This document shows, piece after piece, positions 34,149 through 46,500 of a stretch of DNA of 64,000 nucleotides; the stretch's first letter is position 1; each line of letters begins with the position of its first letter. This stretch comes from Chlamydoabsidia padenii (taxonomy: Eukaryota > Mucoromycota > Mucoromycetes > Mucorales > Cunninghamellaceae), in contig JAIWND010000001.1 of NCBI GenBank assembly GCA_025330725.1, forward strand, positions 124,001 to 188,000, written 5' to 3'. The position numbers and the translations under genes were made by a program. The notes beneath the pieces were generated by a model, which was given only the letters and a program-made list of their open reading frames with translations, made no database searches and was not told the DNA's origin.

Positions 34149-37100
34149 TCACGGTGCCGACGAAGTATTGTATTGATCCATATTAGAGTAGCCCAAGTTG
34201 AATGCAAGTGTGTCGATGGATGGATTGGAGACAGGGACAGATGAGGTTGAATTCAAATCAAACATGGATTGATTAGCCACCGGGCCATTGCCACCACTAC
34301 CACCAGCACGACCCATGAGAGATTGTAGAGCGGCAGCAATGTTTTCACGATTATCACCTACAGTCCAGTTGGTACATGATGCACCATCACAAGTTGACAA
34401 GGCAAGCTCCGCTAATGACATTTTTCGAAGGGATGGATTCCATGATGTCACGTTGTTATTGCCGGGATAAAAGTTGTTGTTGGTTGGAAGAAAGTTGTTA
34501 TCAATTGAGGTATTCCCTTGGTTGGATGTTGGATGTGTCAAATTTAGCTCGCAGAGGGTAGGTGAGCTTTGTTTGAGTTGATGTGATTGCTGCACTGATG
34601 ATGATGCTGGCGGTGCTGATACAGGTGAGATCAATGTAGACCCATTGTTCCAAGTTGTAGGTGATGACATGGATGGTGAGGATGTAGATCGTGGTGAAGT
34701 GCCATCAATGAGACTACCATTACTGTTAGAGGTACTACTAGCACTAGAAAAGGATTGCCTGATCGTGTTGCTGTGCATGGCGTATAAATCCCGGATCATA
34801 AAGTAGAGCTTGTCTGCCATTGCCCAATACTTTCGCATTGACTATATAAAGTGTTCGTTATTAGCATTTCATGTGGTAACTTTATCTTTTTTTTTTTTTT
34901 TTGTCATACCTGTAATAAACGGAAGTGTTCATTCAAGTCAGTTCTTGCCTTCTTTGCTTCGTCAGGTTTGGATGAGAATGTATTGTTAACAACAATGGTG
35001 GCAACGGTGTAAGAGAGATAGGTTAAAAACGGTGGCATGAGATCGACATTGGAGTTGATCGTTTTGAGTATTGTTGTCACATTATCCACCGCATGTAAGC
35101 ATTTCTCTACACTGGCCCGACAAAATTCCTTGAGTGAGGGTTGTACCACCTCCGAGTTGAGAGTATCAAAGAATACCAATGAGGGTCGATGTAGCAGTAC
35201 AGTTAGTGTGTTGTGCATGATGTGAGCCAAGACAAATCGACTACTATCCACCGTCGGAGACATTCGATGGCGATCCATATTTTCTTGGGTGTATTTCATA
35301 GCAGGTGGAAGTTGATCGTACCATTCGTCAATACATCGATCCAATTTGGCAAATTCAGAGTCGGGATTAGAAGGCGGTAACATTCGTTCACGAGTCGTTC
35401 TATTGACAAAAGTAGCAATTCGACCTAGTAAAGCATTCGCCCGAAGAAGATAAGCATGACAAGAGAGGACACCATTACTTGAAGAAGCAAATTTGGGCAT
35501 GGTGCCAGTGATGCGTGTTGATGGACTGACCAAGCTGGAGATACCCAATAAACTGCTGTCACGAAGTTCGCCTACATTGAATTGTGCCACCCGACTTCCA
35601 TCCATAGTTTCGGTGTAAAATTGACCACGAATCCAACCATATTCGTCACTTGGTAATAATACGTCACAATCTTCAACTTGAATCGTTGAAGGTCGGCCTG
35701 TCGATGCACTAGTAAGTCTATAAGGTGAAACAAATAAGTGATTTAGTCAATCGATTTGCCACTTGGTCCACCACACTTACTTGTCCAAAGTAAAAACCAT
35801 CCAAAAGACACGACGTCGTACTTCTTGTTCCATCCACCTTTCAGCTGGTTGATTTTGTTCGGCGTTTTGGTCCAATTCAGGTTCTTTATTCAATCCCAGT
35901 TCCATTATCATACGAATCGCCATACCTGAATACATCCAGCTCCTACAATACATAAAAGAGAAGAGACCAAATTGGAAAGTCAGTCAACCAAATCATGAGC
36001 ATATTCCCGACTTGCCTTGGGCCACGAGCGGATCCAAATTCATGTAGAGATAACAAAATAATGGCTTGGACATTAGATAAGCTTGGATCATCCACCGCAT
36101 TGATCAACATTGCCCTGGCCTTGACAGCATACTTTTCACCCGAATTCCATGGAGGTTCTTCTTTTACGTTTGGATCATCTGAAAACCTAAAATACAATCA
36201 AGTTAATACGTTTGATGTTATTTATAGGACATACTTCACCTTGAGGCCACCGATAAAAGACACAAGAGCAAAAATTCAGAATGTTTGTTTTCACGATAGT
36301 CACGTAAAAATGTTCTTGGATCGAATATTGGTGTTGATGGATAAATTTTGTCGAAGAAGAGCTTGATCAGATGTTCCACAATAAGTCTTGATGGTAAGAG
36401 TGAGTCAGGATCCGTAGAGGTACAAGTATTGTCGGTGATATTTCCTCCGCTATCACAGCCACTGTTATTACCCATAATGGTCGAGGATGTTGTTGTAGCT
36501 GGTGTTGCCGTTGTTGAAGAAGAAGATTGTGCCGAGCCTCCGGTCTGTATATGATCAGAGCTGGAACCTGATCGTTCATGGCTAATACGTTGTGAGAGAG
36601 GACTATGTTGCTGCTGCTGTGATACTGAGGTTTGCTGTTGCTGCTGTTGTTGTTGCTGCTGAGAGTGGTGTATCGGTGAATAATGCTGATTGATTGTATT
36701 TTGATTATTAGCGTCACCTGCTGGTGGTCCTATCGCTGGTACAAGCATATTTGGGTGTGGAGGTAGAGTGTTTATCGGCCCAAGTTCTGGTTTCATGATG
36801 GTCGTATTTTTGTTGTTGTTGGTGTTGATACTGGTGTTATGATGCTGGTAATGAGTAGGTGGTGGAAGACGGCGATCATTGATATCAGAAGTGTTTACTG
36901 AATTAGACGGTAGAGAGGTATTGTTGTTGTTAAAAGTACTTGACTGGTCATTTTGTTCCATAGTTGTTGGTGTTGCTGCTGTTTCTGTTGTAGGTTGGGT
37001 AAGTAGTTTCTCCATTTTATCCAAACGTTTTTCCAACATTTCAATATATCCTTGTCTTGGTCCACGTTTCTTGTTACTTGGTATATAGGTACATTCCCTT

Positions 37101-37350
37101 TTGAGTTTCATACAATTTCCACAAGTTGGCTTCCCACCATCGCACTTTATCTATTTAAATAAATACAAAAGTAGTCAGTAAAAGAAAATTACAAAAGCAG
37201 TGTTTTCACTTTAATTACCTTCTTCTTTCGACACATATCACATGCCTGAGTCAATCGCTTCCTTTTCATTTCTTGTTGTTGGGGTGGCGGCTGTTGCTGC
37301 GGCAAATGGTGTTGTTCCCCTGAGTCATGTATGAAGGATCCAGCATGCAT
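34149..37350 (-). CDS. Zn2Cys6 fungal transcription factor with middle homology domain
   Basis: The ATG at 37350 (MHAGSFIHDSGEQ) opens a Gln/Pro-rich leader followed by the binuclear cluster CDMCRKKKIKC and CGNCMKLKREC, split by an intron at about 37152-37219. A basic/coiled segment (LEKRLDKMEKLL) follows, then Asn/Gln/Ser-rich low complexity. The fungal transcription-factor domain runs from LIVEHLIKLFFDKIYPSTPI through NVQAIILLSLHEFGSARG, MYSGMAIRMIMELGLNKEP and RRRVFWMVFTLDKL, to LLHRPSLVFF. The C-terminus is Ser/Asn-rich and ends QYNTSSAP. The stop is the TGA at 34149. The layout matches regulators with a PF04082-type domain. The target pathway cannot be inferred from neighbours. Confidence 0.93.
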
Positions 37351-37777
37351 AAGTATAAATGTCGTGAATGGTTAAACAATAAGAATACAATGCGTAAAAG
37401 AAGATAAGAGGGTGGTAAAAGGAGAAGGTAAAAAAAAAAAAAAAAAAAAAGTAATATAAAAGTGAAAGAAAAAAAAGGAAAAAGGTTGCGCGGCGCCTGG
37501 AACTCAAAAAACCTTTTTTTTTTTTTTGGCTTGATCACTCTGATTTCCGTTTATGGAACAGTCACCACCGCTGATTGTTACACAGTTTTCTACAGCCTTC
37601 TTCTCTATCAATCCTTGCCCGCTTATTAATGCATCACTAATTTATAGCAAACATCACATTCTACAAAAAAAGTTTACTTTACAGTGTTAAAAGACATATG
37701 TTTATTAATCAAGTAAAACAAAAGAGGAAAAGAGTCTAAACTAAAGTGAGATATAATAATGAATACTATCTAATTGT

Positions 37778-38409
37778 CTACAGTACGTATTCCCTATCCA
37801 CCATCCAGCTTGATCTCCGTTTCACGATCGACGTTTTAAGAAACAATGCCTTCAAGGGAAGCCAGTATCGATGGAAGGGGTGTGAATTAAGGTTTATAGA
37901 GCTGTCATTTCGCAATTGATCAAGGACATACTTGGTAGAGGTTTCACACCTAAATGAGAGAGAGAGAGAGCAGATCCAGAATGTTAGTAAAGATTGTTTC
38001 ATGGTGCATTGTTTCCCCTTCCCCCCCCCCATATATCATTGGTTATAAGTTCCTCCATACCAAATGTGCGCGGATTCTCGGTTTTATAATAGCGTCAAAA
38101 GGTTCTTTACACTGCCGATGGGGTAAATAAATTGGAATTCCTCCATTGTGATTGAAAGTCAAGTCCTTGTTGTCATCTATGTGTAACAAAAGTATAATAT
38201 AAGTACCTATCTTGGTGTTGTAAGAATTCAGCACATACATACAAAGTGATTACGATCCGTCCAGTTGTTGTTATTACACGCTACTAAAGAGGAGTCATAA
38301 AGGTCAAGTTGTTGTATCGTTTGTGGGTGTCTTTTTTTTTTGTTACCTTTATTGTTTGCTTTTGATGATAAAGGCTTCAAAACAGACAGTGACCGAATCT
38401 CGTTGTTCC
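37778..38409 (-). pseudogene. Unresolved coding locus (possibly decayed)
   Basis: Four coding-like pieces on the minus strand: an open segment ending ANNK near 38355; VACNNNNWTDRNHF to 38240 after a CTTTAG acceptor; DLTFNHNGGIPIYLPHRQC...IRAHL to about 38060; and CETSTKYVLDQLRNDSS...MVDREYVL with TAG at 37778. The first three can be joined in phase, but the last needs a non-standard splice or a frameshift, and I found no start codon in frame. Either an exon is missing from my model or the gene is broken. The NNWTD segment and the intron position before it recur at the 46 kb locus. Confidence 0.3.
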
Positions 38410-38617
38410 ATTAATGTTGGAAAGAAGAGCGGAAGAGAAAGGGAAAAAAAAAAAAGTGAAAAGGAAAAGAAAAAGAAAATTTAACGCGCCGATTCAAAAT
38501 ATGCAAACAATAAATCATGCGAAATGGTCATTGGCCAAAAAGAAAGTGTTTGGACCCATTTACTTTAATGTGATCATCTTTCTAACAACAACAACCTGAC
38601 ATCATCATTTGAATACG

Positions 38618-38848
38618 CTATACTATATATTCTTCTCTATTACATGATGGCATCCAAATGATGTAAGTCGAGCAAGGAGTCCCCGAACCTGAAGAAACTT
38701 TGTAACTGAGAAACACACAAGACATACAAGCAACTACCAAAAGCACAAAAAAAGCATGCCGTCGTCTTTGATGCACTATTTCATTTATATCATCATCCTC
38801 TTGTGGGTATCTATACATGGAACCATATCTTTCTAAATCTTGTGGCAT
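38618..38848 (-). CDS. Possible small single-pass membrane protein (76 aa)
   Basis: Single-exon frame from the ATG at 38848 (MPQDLERYGSMYRYPQEDDD) to the TGA-type stop at 38618. A charged N-terminus with HQRRRHA precedes one strong transmembrane span (FFVLLVVACMSCVFLSYKV), followed by a short Cys-containing tail. Positive residues before the span favour an N-in orientation. No family recognised. The frame stays open upstream but has no other ATG within the plausible leader. Confidence 0.45.
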   Translation of the reverse strand: MPQDLERYGSMYRYPQEDDDINEIVHQRRRHAFFVLLVVACMSCVFLSYKVSSGSGTPCSTYIIWMPSCNREEYIV

Positions 38849-39062
38849 CAAAGAGGAACTTTGTTGAAAAGCATTCAAATGGAATAAAAAAGGGGGGAGA
38901 AAGAGAAAGAGAAAAAAAGAAATAAGGGGGTGATGGAGGTTCGGAGGGCGTTTTGAATGGACAAGACAAATCAAAAAAGCTAATGCAAAAAGTCACGTTA
39001 TGGCCAAAGCTTAATATCAGCTTCAGCCCTTTTCAATGCTTCCAAGCATGAATGGCCAAATA

Positions 39063-39076
39063 TTTCAAATTCCGCC
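39063..39076. promoter_or_regulatory. Bipartite TTTCAAATTCCGCC element upstream of the homeodomain gene
   Basis: TTTCAAATTCCGCC lies about 158 nt upstream of the ATG at 39234. Instance of the recurring element. Confidence 0.45.
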
Positions 39077-39233
39077 CTGGAACAACTGAAACAATGCCCA
39101 ATTAAAAACGATTATGAGCAAGGGTTCCAAGATCATCATGATGAAACTTGTTCTTTTTCAGTTAATTAACATTACTTCTTCTTTTCACTTTTATTTATCA
39201 ACAATCAACCTTAAAGTTTAGCTTTTTGAAACC

Positions 39234-40283
39234 ATGGATTCTGACGAATATGACTCGAGTAATAGCCGAAGAAGCTCACTAGCAATATCAGCATTGTTAA
39301 ATGAGGATAGTGTTGATCCTGTCAGACCTTCCTTTTCTTCTCCTCGTAAATTGACAGCTAAAGAGAAGAGAGAAAACAGAAAAACATGGCATGGGTTTGT
39401 TACTGAAGAGGTACCTAAAGAGGTACCTAAAGCAAAAAGAAAACGAATAACGGCTGAACAATTCAATCGATTGATGGAAATATTTCAACAAATGGATACC
39501 CCAAGTTCGGAAATCAGGGAGAATGTGGCTGAGGAACTAGATATGACTAAACGTGAAGTCCAGGTATGGTTACAATTACATCATTTTTTATTATAAAAGG
39601 GTCATTTTAACTAATGGCTACATTTATATTTTACTACTATACTAAAGGTTTGGTTCCAAAACAGAAGGGCCAAGGCCAGTCGTGCGAGAGCAGCAGTAGC
39701 AGCAGCAACCATGTCCAACACCAACAACGGAGGAATCTTGCCAACAGCCACAACCTTGTTACCTAATAGATATGATCATCATCATCATCATCATTATCAC
39801 CCACAACAACAACATCAATATATCAGTCCTTCCCCGGTTAGTACAATGTCGGCACCGTATCATCTCCAACGATCCTTCATTACATACAAACCACAACCTA
39901 CCATGAATCTATCCACTGCCAAGATAGAGCCTTCTTCTTCAGCACCACCATCCATTCGTCCTTCTTCATCATCATCACCTTCTTCTTCTTCTTCTTCTTC
40001 TTCTTCTTCTTCTTCTTCTTCTTCTTCGTTACAGCCAATTGCACCAATGCCACCAGTAGGTTCGAGACGTCCAGCACCGATCAGTACCGCAACGCCTTCA
40101 TCTTCATCTTCATATAGTCATCCTACCCCGCCCACACCACCCTATGTCCAATCGATTGCTCCAAGAAAGCATAGTATCCACCAAGGTTTTGAGAATCTTT
40201 CTTTAACTAGTGGAGACGAGACTCGTCCACCGGCAAAGAAAAGACCAAAGTCAGTAATAGAGTTATCCAAGACCACCCTATAA
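39234..40283 (+). CDS. Homeodomain transcription factor
   Basis: Two exons, 39234-39563 and 39648-40283, give 321 residues. The homeodomain is at about residues 67-125: AKRKRITAEQFNRLMEIFQQ, then DTPSSEIRENVAEELDMTKR, EVQ, and across the intron VWFQNRRAKASR. WFQNRR is the recognition helix. The loop length is standard (60-residue domain), so it is not a TALE type. The C-terminus has a His run, a Ser run from a TTC/TCT repeat (about 39968-40028), Pro-rich stretches and a basic KKRPKS near the end. A direct repeat GAGGTACCTAAA at 39408-39431 encodes EVPKEVPK. The splice site inside the recognition helix is a common homeobox intron position. Confidence 0.92.
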
Positions 40284-40864
40284 ATTACACGCCCTCTTTT
40301 TTATTATTATTATTATTATTATTATTCATCCACTTACCTCCATAGTGACAATATTCATAGTGAGTAGTGTTTTACTGTCAAGTACAATAAATAGATGATT
40401 TTTCTTTTTTGCGCTTGGTTTCAATTGCAGTCTTGACAGATTGATTAAAAAAGAAAAAGGAAGAGGAAGAAGAGACGGAAGCGAATTTTTTTCATTTTCA
40501 AGTTGAACAAAATTGATGGGACATAAACGGGGTTTGAATTTGAAAACAAAAAAAAAAAAAAAAAAAGGTGGACATCACACCAACTACCATTCTTCCTCTT
40601 TTCTTTCCCTCGCCCTCCTCTTTTTTAATTCGTTAATCCTTCTTTTAACATTGGACTCCTCTTTGCTTGGATTGTATTGGAGGGAAATAGTGAATAGATC
40701 CAGACACACACAAACACAATAAAAAGGTATGTTAAATATACACCATGACTCACTCAACTACTTTGTTTGACATTAAAAAAAAAAGGATCATCATCTTCCC
40801 AGGCACAAACTGATCCTTATTTATTGCCATTGTAGAAACCTCTATTTGACCTTTACTTTGGAAC
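40284..40864. other. Spacer and leader of the PI4K gene
   Basis: ATT repeat at about 40303-40325 and an A-run at 40551-40566. CGGGGTTTGAA at 40528-40538 is a variant element about 327 nt before the PI4K ATG. No gene seen. Confidence 0.45.
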
Positions 40865-43800
40865 ATGGTCAACGATTCTCTCTTGCGGCTATTCAACTCG
40901 GAATTCTTTAATGCTTGGATTGCCGTGTCATATCTCTTCAAGTACTCGAATAATGAAGATATCCAACAATACCTATGCGAATCACTGAAACGATTCCCTT
41001 CGGTGGAAATCGAATTCTTCTTACCACAGCTCATGTAAGTAATATGGTTCAAGTTGTATCTTGATGATATTTCTCATATAAAGGTATTGATATTGTTTGG
41101 TACTAACCTGCTTCTATATTTATAGGCATCTTTTGGTGACTCGACCTATAAACTCGGTTTATTTGGAAGATACTCTGATTGAATTAGGGAAACAATCGCC
41201 TCATTTTGCTGTCATGGTAAGCGTAATATCAAGTGGGGTAAAATAAAATCATCTGACTAACCTTTTTTATTTATACACATGTGATCTATTGAAACACAAT
41301 TATAGAGTATTTGGTATCTACAAACCTACATGTCAGATTGGTCATCTACTCCGAATTCACCTTCTTACATGCTTTGCGAACGGGTCCTCAATAAATGTCA
41401 AATGAATCTGATGGTAGATCAATTAGATCAAGTCGACATGGTGGAAACAGTGGCTAATCAAGATGGTGATGCCAGTAACGATGATGACGATGACGGTGAA
41501 ATGGATATGACAACAACACATTATAAGCAGCAGCAGGCACAGCAAAAGAAAAGTAGGACAGCACCACTGATCTCGGTTAATGGAAGCGACCCAAATGGAA
41601 TAGAGTATACTCAAGATCCTCAACCACCAGCACCAGAACAACAACATACCCTTGGACTCGACAGTCATCATGATTATTTTAATACAAGCAACAACAACAA
41701 CAACAATAATAAAAGACTCAACCTTGGACGAACTTCTTCCTCTTCCTCTTTTTCTTCTCAACCACACAGTCGACAATCTTCACAACGATCCACAGACTCT
41801 TCTGATCGGTCCTCTCCTCAAACATCTTCACCAAGACCCTTCTCCTTCTCGGTGTCCTTGGAAGATTTACATGGTGGTAATGCCTTCTCTTTATCTCGTT
41901 ATATCTCCAATCATATGAAATGGCCTCAAAGTGAATCATTCCAACGAATGCATCGAATGGTCGGTGGTGGCTCGACAGAAGATGATTCCTCCTCCGGCTT
42001 GGATTTGAATACAAAAATCATGGGATCTTCATCTGTTCCACTCAATGATGGTAATCCTCCCTCTCCTGCACCTTTAATGAATGGTCTCAACTCCACTATC
42101 AGCAACAACAACAATAACAACAATAATAATGGTGGTGAAGATCTTTTACAGCTACATCACACAACGGCACTAATGAATCAAACACAGCGTCAAGAAGATC
42201 CATTAGGCCAACACCCACCCACATTGGTACCTTCATCATCATCTACATCATCCTTCTTCTCACCAAGAACATCATTCGACTCGTTGACACTCTGCAATAC
42301 TCATAACAAGAGAAAAAAGCAGCTCACTCATGAACATCAACATCAGTGGGTACGATCTGGCTACTTTCAATACGAAATGCAATTCTTGGTGGCACTATCT
42401 GATATAGCCGAGCGATTGGTGGCTCTTCCAAAACATGCTCGGGTCAGTGCTTTACATGCTGAATTGACCCTATTAAATCACAACCTACCTGCTGAAATCT
42501 GTCTTCCTCTTTGGTGCTCGGGTAGCTGCTCTTCTCTTCATCATCGTGTGGTGCGGGTCAGTCCATCCGATGCTGTTGTCTTGAATTCAGCCGAAAGGGT
42601 AAGAACAATATACATGCATAAAACACAGATGATCTCACTACTGCTTTTTTTTTTTAATGTATAGGCTCCTTACCTTCTGATGATTGAAGTATTGGAAGAT
42701 AGTATGTGTCTGGAACTTGATGGGACGAAAACAACTGGCGACGGAATGGATACATCTTTGTTGGCCTATGGCTTGAACGGATGTGGAAACAAACAAATCG
42801 GAATGGATATTGAAGATGATGATGATGATGATGATGATGATACAATGGATCTGGGCAGCTACGATAGAAGAATGATGAATCAACAGCCAAACATAACATT
42901 CACTACTGCAAAATCAAGGACATTAACGGACAACAAGACAGCAACAACAACAACGTATGTAGAAACGACAATGACTGAACTGGGTGCATCTTCTCTGACA
43001 TTCTCTCCATCATCATCCACCTCTGATTACTCTCAAAAAATGCGAACGGCAGCAGTGTTGCTGGCTCAGTTACAACAACAAGATGCGAATGATCCAAATC
43101 AAGAAATGGTCAATGTGATTCGGCAGCGTGTGATTGATCAGATGGTATCCTTGGAAGAACAACGATTGGCAGCGACAACAACCTCACAGCACGAAACACC
43201 ACTATCATCGGATAAACACATTGAAAATGACTCATGTGGTGCTTCACCGATAATGCAACAAGATGATCAACGAACTATAATGATGAACAAGGATGATCCA
43301 AGTGGTAAATACAAAAAGAAAAAAAGAAAAGGGACATTAATAGTTTATCTTTATATTATTGTAGCTGCTGTATTCTCTGAAGCTTGGCAAATCAAAAAGG
43401 AAAGAATACGGGAATCCTCTCCTTTTGGTCACTTGTCTAATTGGCGACTATTGTCTGTCATCGTGAAGCAGGGCACCGATCTACGACAAGAACAGTTTGC
43501 TATTCAACTGATTCGTGAAATGCAAAAGATTTGGCAAGATGCTGGCGTGGATGCTTGGGTGAAATAGTAAGTGAATGTATTATAATTAAAAGATCTTACT
43601 CATACTCTTTATGTTATAGCTACCGAGTCCTAGTGACATCTGAGAATTCTGGGTTGATTGAAACGATTCGGAATACAATGTCAATACATTCTATCAAGAA
43701 AACAGCCTCTGCAAAGCAAGACGGCTCGGCATATACCTTGCGCGACTTTTTTGAACAGGTGAATTGGGATAAGGGACTGAATAAGATTATGGATTATGCT

Positions 43801-43993
43801 AAACCCCTTTTTTTGTAGAGATGGGGCCCTCCTACTTCTTCTAGCTTCAAGACTGCACAATCTGCCTTTATGAAAAGTTTGGTTGGTTACTCCATTGCTT
43901 GCTACCTGTTGCAAATCAAGGATAGGTATGTTATCCACATCACAAAGAAACAAGCCCTACATGGATGTCCTCGAATAGAGGAAAACTAACCCT

Positions 43994-44042
<49 letters not shown>

Positions 44043-44665
44043 AAATTAGGCACAATGGCAATCTGTTATTGGATGATGAAGGGCATCTTATCCGTAAGTG
44101 TGATGATATGATATAAAGCCACTTCTACTTTGGAAATCCCCACCTAACCTGCCTACCTACCCCCTTTTTCTTCCTGCAGACATTGATTTTGGCTTTGTAC
44201 TATCGAATTCACCTGGATCTGTTGGATTTGAAACGGCGCCCTTCAAGTTATCACAAGAATACATCGATGTTCTCGGCGGTATGGATAGCGAATTGTTTGA
44301 TAGGTATCAGACGTTAATGAAACAAGCATTCAAGGCTGTGCGCAAATATGGTGACAACATCTTACTATTGGTGGAAATGATGAGCAGAAACTCGAATTTG
44401 CCGTGCTTCCAATATGGTCCTGACCATGTCCTGCATCAACTCAAGGAACGATTCCAATTCCATCTTACGGACCCTCAACTGGATACCTTTGTGGATAAAT
44501 TGATCATCAACAGCTGTGGCAATCTATTTACAAGGCTTTACGATACATTCCAGTATTACACACAGGTAAGGAAGTGTGGTTAAGGGGAGGGGGGGGAGGA
44601 AACAGCACTGATCATAGTATGTACTGATACCAAAACTTTTTGCATCATTATAGGGAATCTTATAG
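40865..44665 (+). CDS. PIK1: Phosphatidylinositol 4-kinase beta (Pik1 type)
   Basis: Makes PI4P at the Golgi, feeding secretory-vesicle formation. Ten exons join in frame to 1027 residues: 40865-41034, 41126-41216, 41306-42598, 42665-43304, 43365-43566, 43620-43758, 43819-43925, 44050-44093, 44180-44565 and 44654-44665. The N-terminal helical lipid-kinase-unique domain begins SLLRLFNSEFFNAWIAVSYL. A long low-complexity middle follows. The catalytic domain has GHLSNWRLLSVIVKQGTDLR (ATP-binding Lys), GYSIACYLLQIKDRHNGN (catalytic DRHNGN), HIDFGFVLSNSPGSVGFETA (activation loop) and a C-terminal TRLYDTFQYYTQGIL. The last coding exon adds only GIL. One intron holds a 45-nt T run (43997-44041). Confidence 0.95.
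43997..44041 (+). repeat. Homopolymer T45 acting as a polypyrimidine tract
   Basis: 45 T in the sense strand, 5 nt before the GAAATTAG acceptor of a PI4K intron. It doubles as an extreme polypyrimidine tract. Confidence 0.85.
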
Positions 44666-45704
44666 ACTAGAATCAAGTGGTTTGTTGTTGTTGTACATAG
44701 TATTCCCCCGCTATTCTTTTTATTTGATATAAAAGTCTTTATTATATTAATACTATTCTAATCTAATCTACATATATACTAATCACCTATTTATCTACTA
44801 TATTACCATCACCTAATAAAGAAACCATCACTTATGTAATATCATATTATTGTTGTCCATTGATTTATTTGATAGAGTAGACCATAGTTAACCATTGCTT
44901 GATCCATTAATGTCAGCCATCAAGGTCGCCAAGGCCATCATCCAACATATTATTACCAACATCTTTTTTTTATCTTTGTTGTATCGTCAAATAAGATCAA
45001 GTTCCAACTAACATATGACCGACTGATATAAACATAAAAGAAACACAGTTGTGTTTCTTCTAATAACAGATCGGACCATTCTAGACCTCTTTGTTTTCTC
45101 ATCCGATACAGTTATACAAAGATATAAAACCTGATGGTTACAGTCTTTACAAAGATGTCAAGATTCAACCCGTACCAATCAAAAGAGTAGTTCCTTTTTT
45201 TTTCTTCATCCATATTATCCAACTTCAATATCATTGAGCGAGTTTTTCATCACTCTCAAAATCCTCTGCCTAATTATCAATCATACCATAGAAGTAAATC
45301 AGATAGGCCTTTTGTAGAGGTTGAATAAGATTAAAGAATTTCAAATAAAAAGCCTCTTTAAGGTATGAATAAAAACTAGTTATCATTGATGACAAAAGAA
45401 TAAACACAACAGATCCAAACATGTAAAAACAAGAAAACAAGAAGAGCAGTTTGGGTGGGGGCTTTTTTTTTTTATAAAGTTAATTTGCACGGGACTATTT
45501 TTAAAATGCGGAGTGATGGAGAAATTTCAAGGACCGCATGTATGTAATAATGGGGATGACAGGATGATATAAAATGAGACATGTTTATTGCAGACGAATA
45601 GGATAATAACAAAGAGTTTGTAAGACCACGTAAAATAGATTAATGTGATAGAATGTGATGATAAAATCATAATATAAATATAGATAAAGATTAAAAGAGG
45701 TCCA
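44666..45704. other. Spacer, no gene seen
   Basis: Very AT-rich, with polyadenylation-like AATAAA/ATTAAT runs after the PI4K stop. No coding frame with splice support was found on either strand. Confidence 0.5.
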
Positions 45705-46500
45705 TTAACCCAATTCATGCATAAAATCGCCATTGTCCAATAACCAAAAGACACCCAAGTTTGTTGTGATTGCTGTCGAGTTCACATCGTCCGTCCAAAG
45801 ATTCACCTCCAATAATATAGTGCCACTAGAGTCGTTATCCAAATATCCTAGTAAGGTCACGAATGATCGATTTGTATGAGCGAAGGTTTCCGGGCGGATT
45901 TGTTGTATTGTATGGTAGGGCGCGTCCAAATCGTATAATGTCGTCAGACAAGTGTTCAAGAGGGTGAGTATTTGGACTTGTCGAAAGAGATCCATAGTGC
46001 ATTATTACCCCTTTTCCAGTTCGACAAGATATCGTAACAAAGTAGGAATTATATGCATCAATGTCAGTCCAGTTGTTGTCACGTACTTTTACAATCAAGT
46101 TAGTGTTGATTCCTGTTCGTTACGTTCATCAATAGAGAGTGCACCGTGTGGGAGTTACTATATAGCAAACACACAAAGTTGGGTTTGAATCAAGTTGTTG
46201 ATACCATGGTAAAAGTCATTTCAAGTCGTTACTTCACCCTGTATGCTGTATCTTCGTTTTTAAAACAACAAGACAGGGATTCCAAATAGGTACCTAGACA
46301 TAAATACAAGTTAAAGCTACCTACAACATTATTGTCCCCCCCCCCTTTTTTTTTACTGTGTTGTGTAAAGTCCCATTTGATACCCTAAGCCGATAAAGGG
46401 AGAGGGCACCAAAAGTGAGCTATTCATTTAACTTACCATTTATGATCACCATCGTAATGAGAGTGAAAGAATGATACGCACTATAATGACTAGAGTGGGA
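45705..46500 (-). other. Possible multi-exon hypothetical gene, model incomplete
   Basis: A 96-codon frame from the ATG at 45992-45994 (MDLFRQVQILTLLNTCLTTL) to the stop at 45705 reads like protein (RSFVTLLGYLDNDSSGTI, LGVFWLLDNGDFMHEL). Upstream on the same strand are further pieces: VRDNNWTDIDAYNSYFVTIS (about 46090-46030), TYLESLSCCFKNEDTAYR after a GTCTAG acceptor (about 46295-46240), and HYSAYHSFTLITMVIING with a GTAAGT donor (about 46490-46436). The last two join in phase (G|GT). The 96-codon frame and the NNWTD piece overlap in different frames, so a frameshift or a missed exon separates them. No family recognised. Confidence 0.3.
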
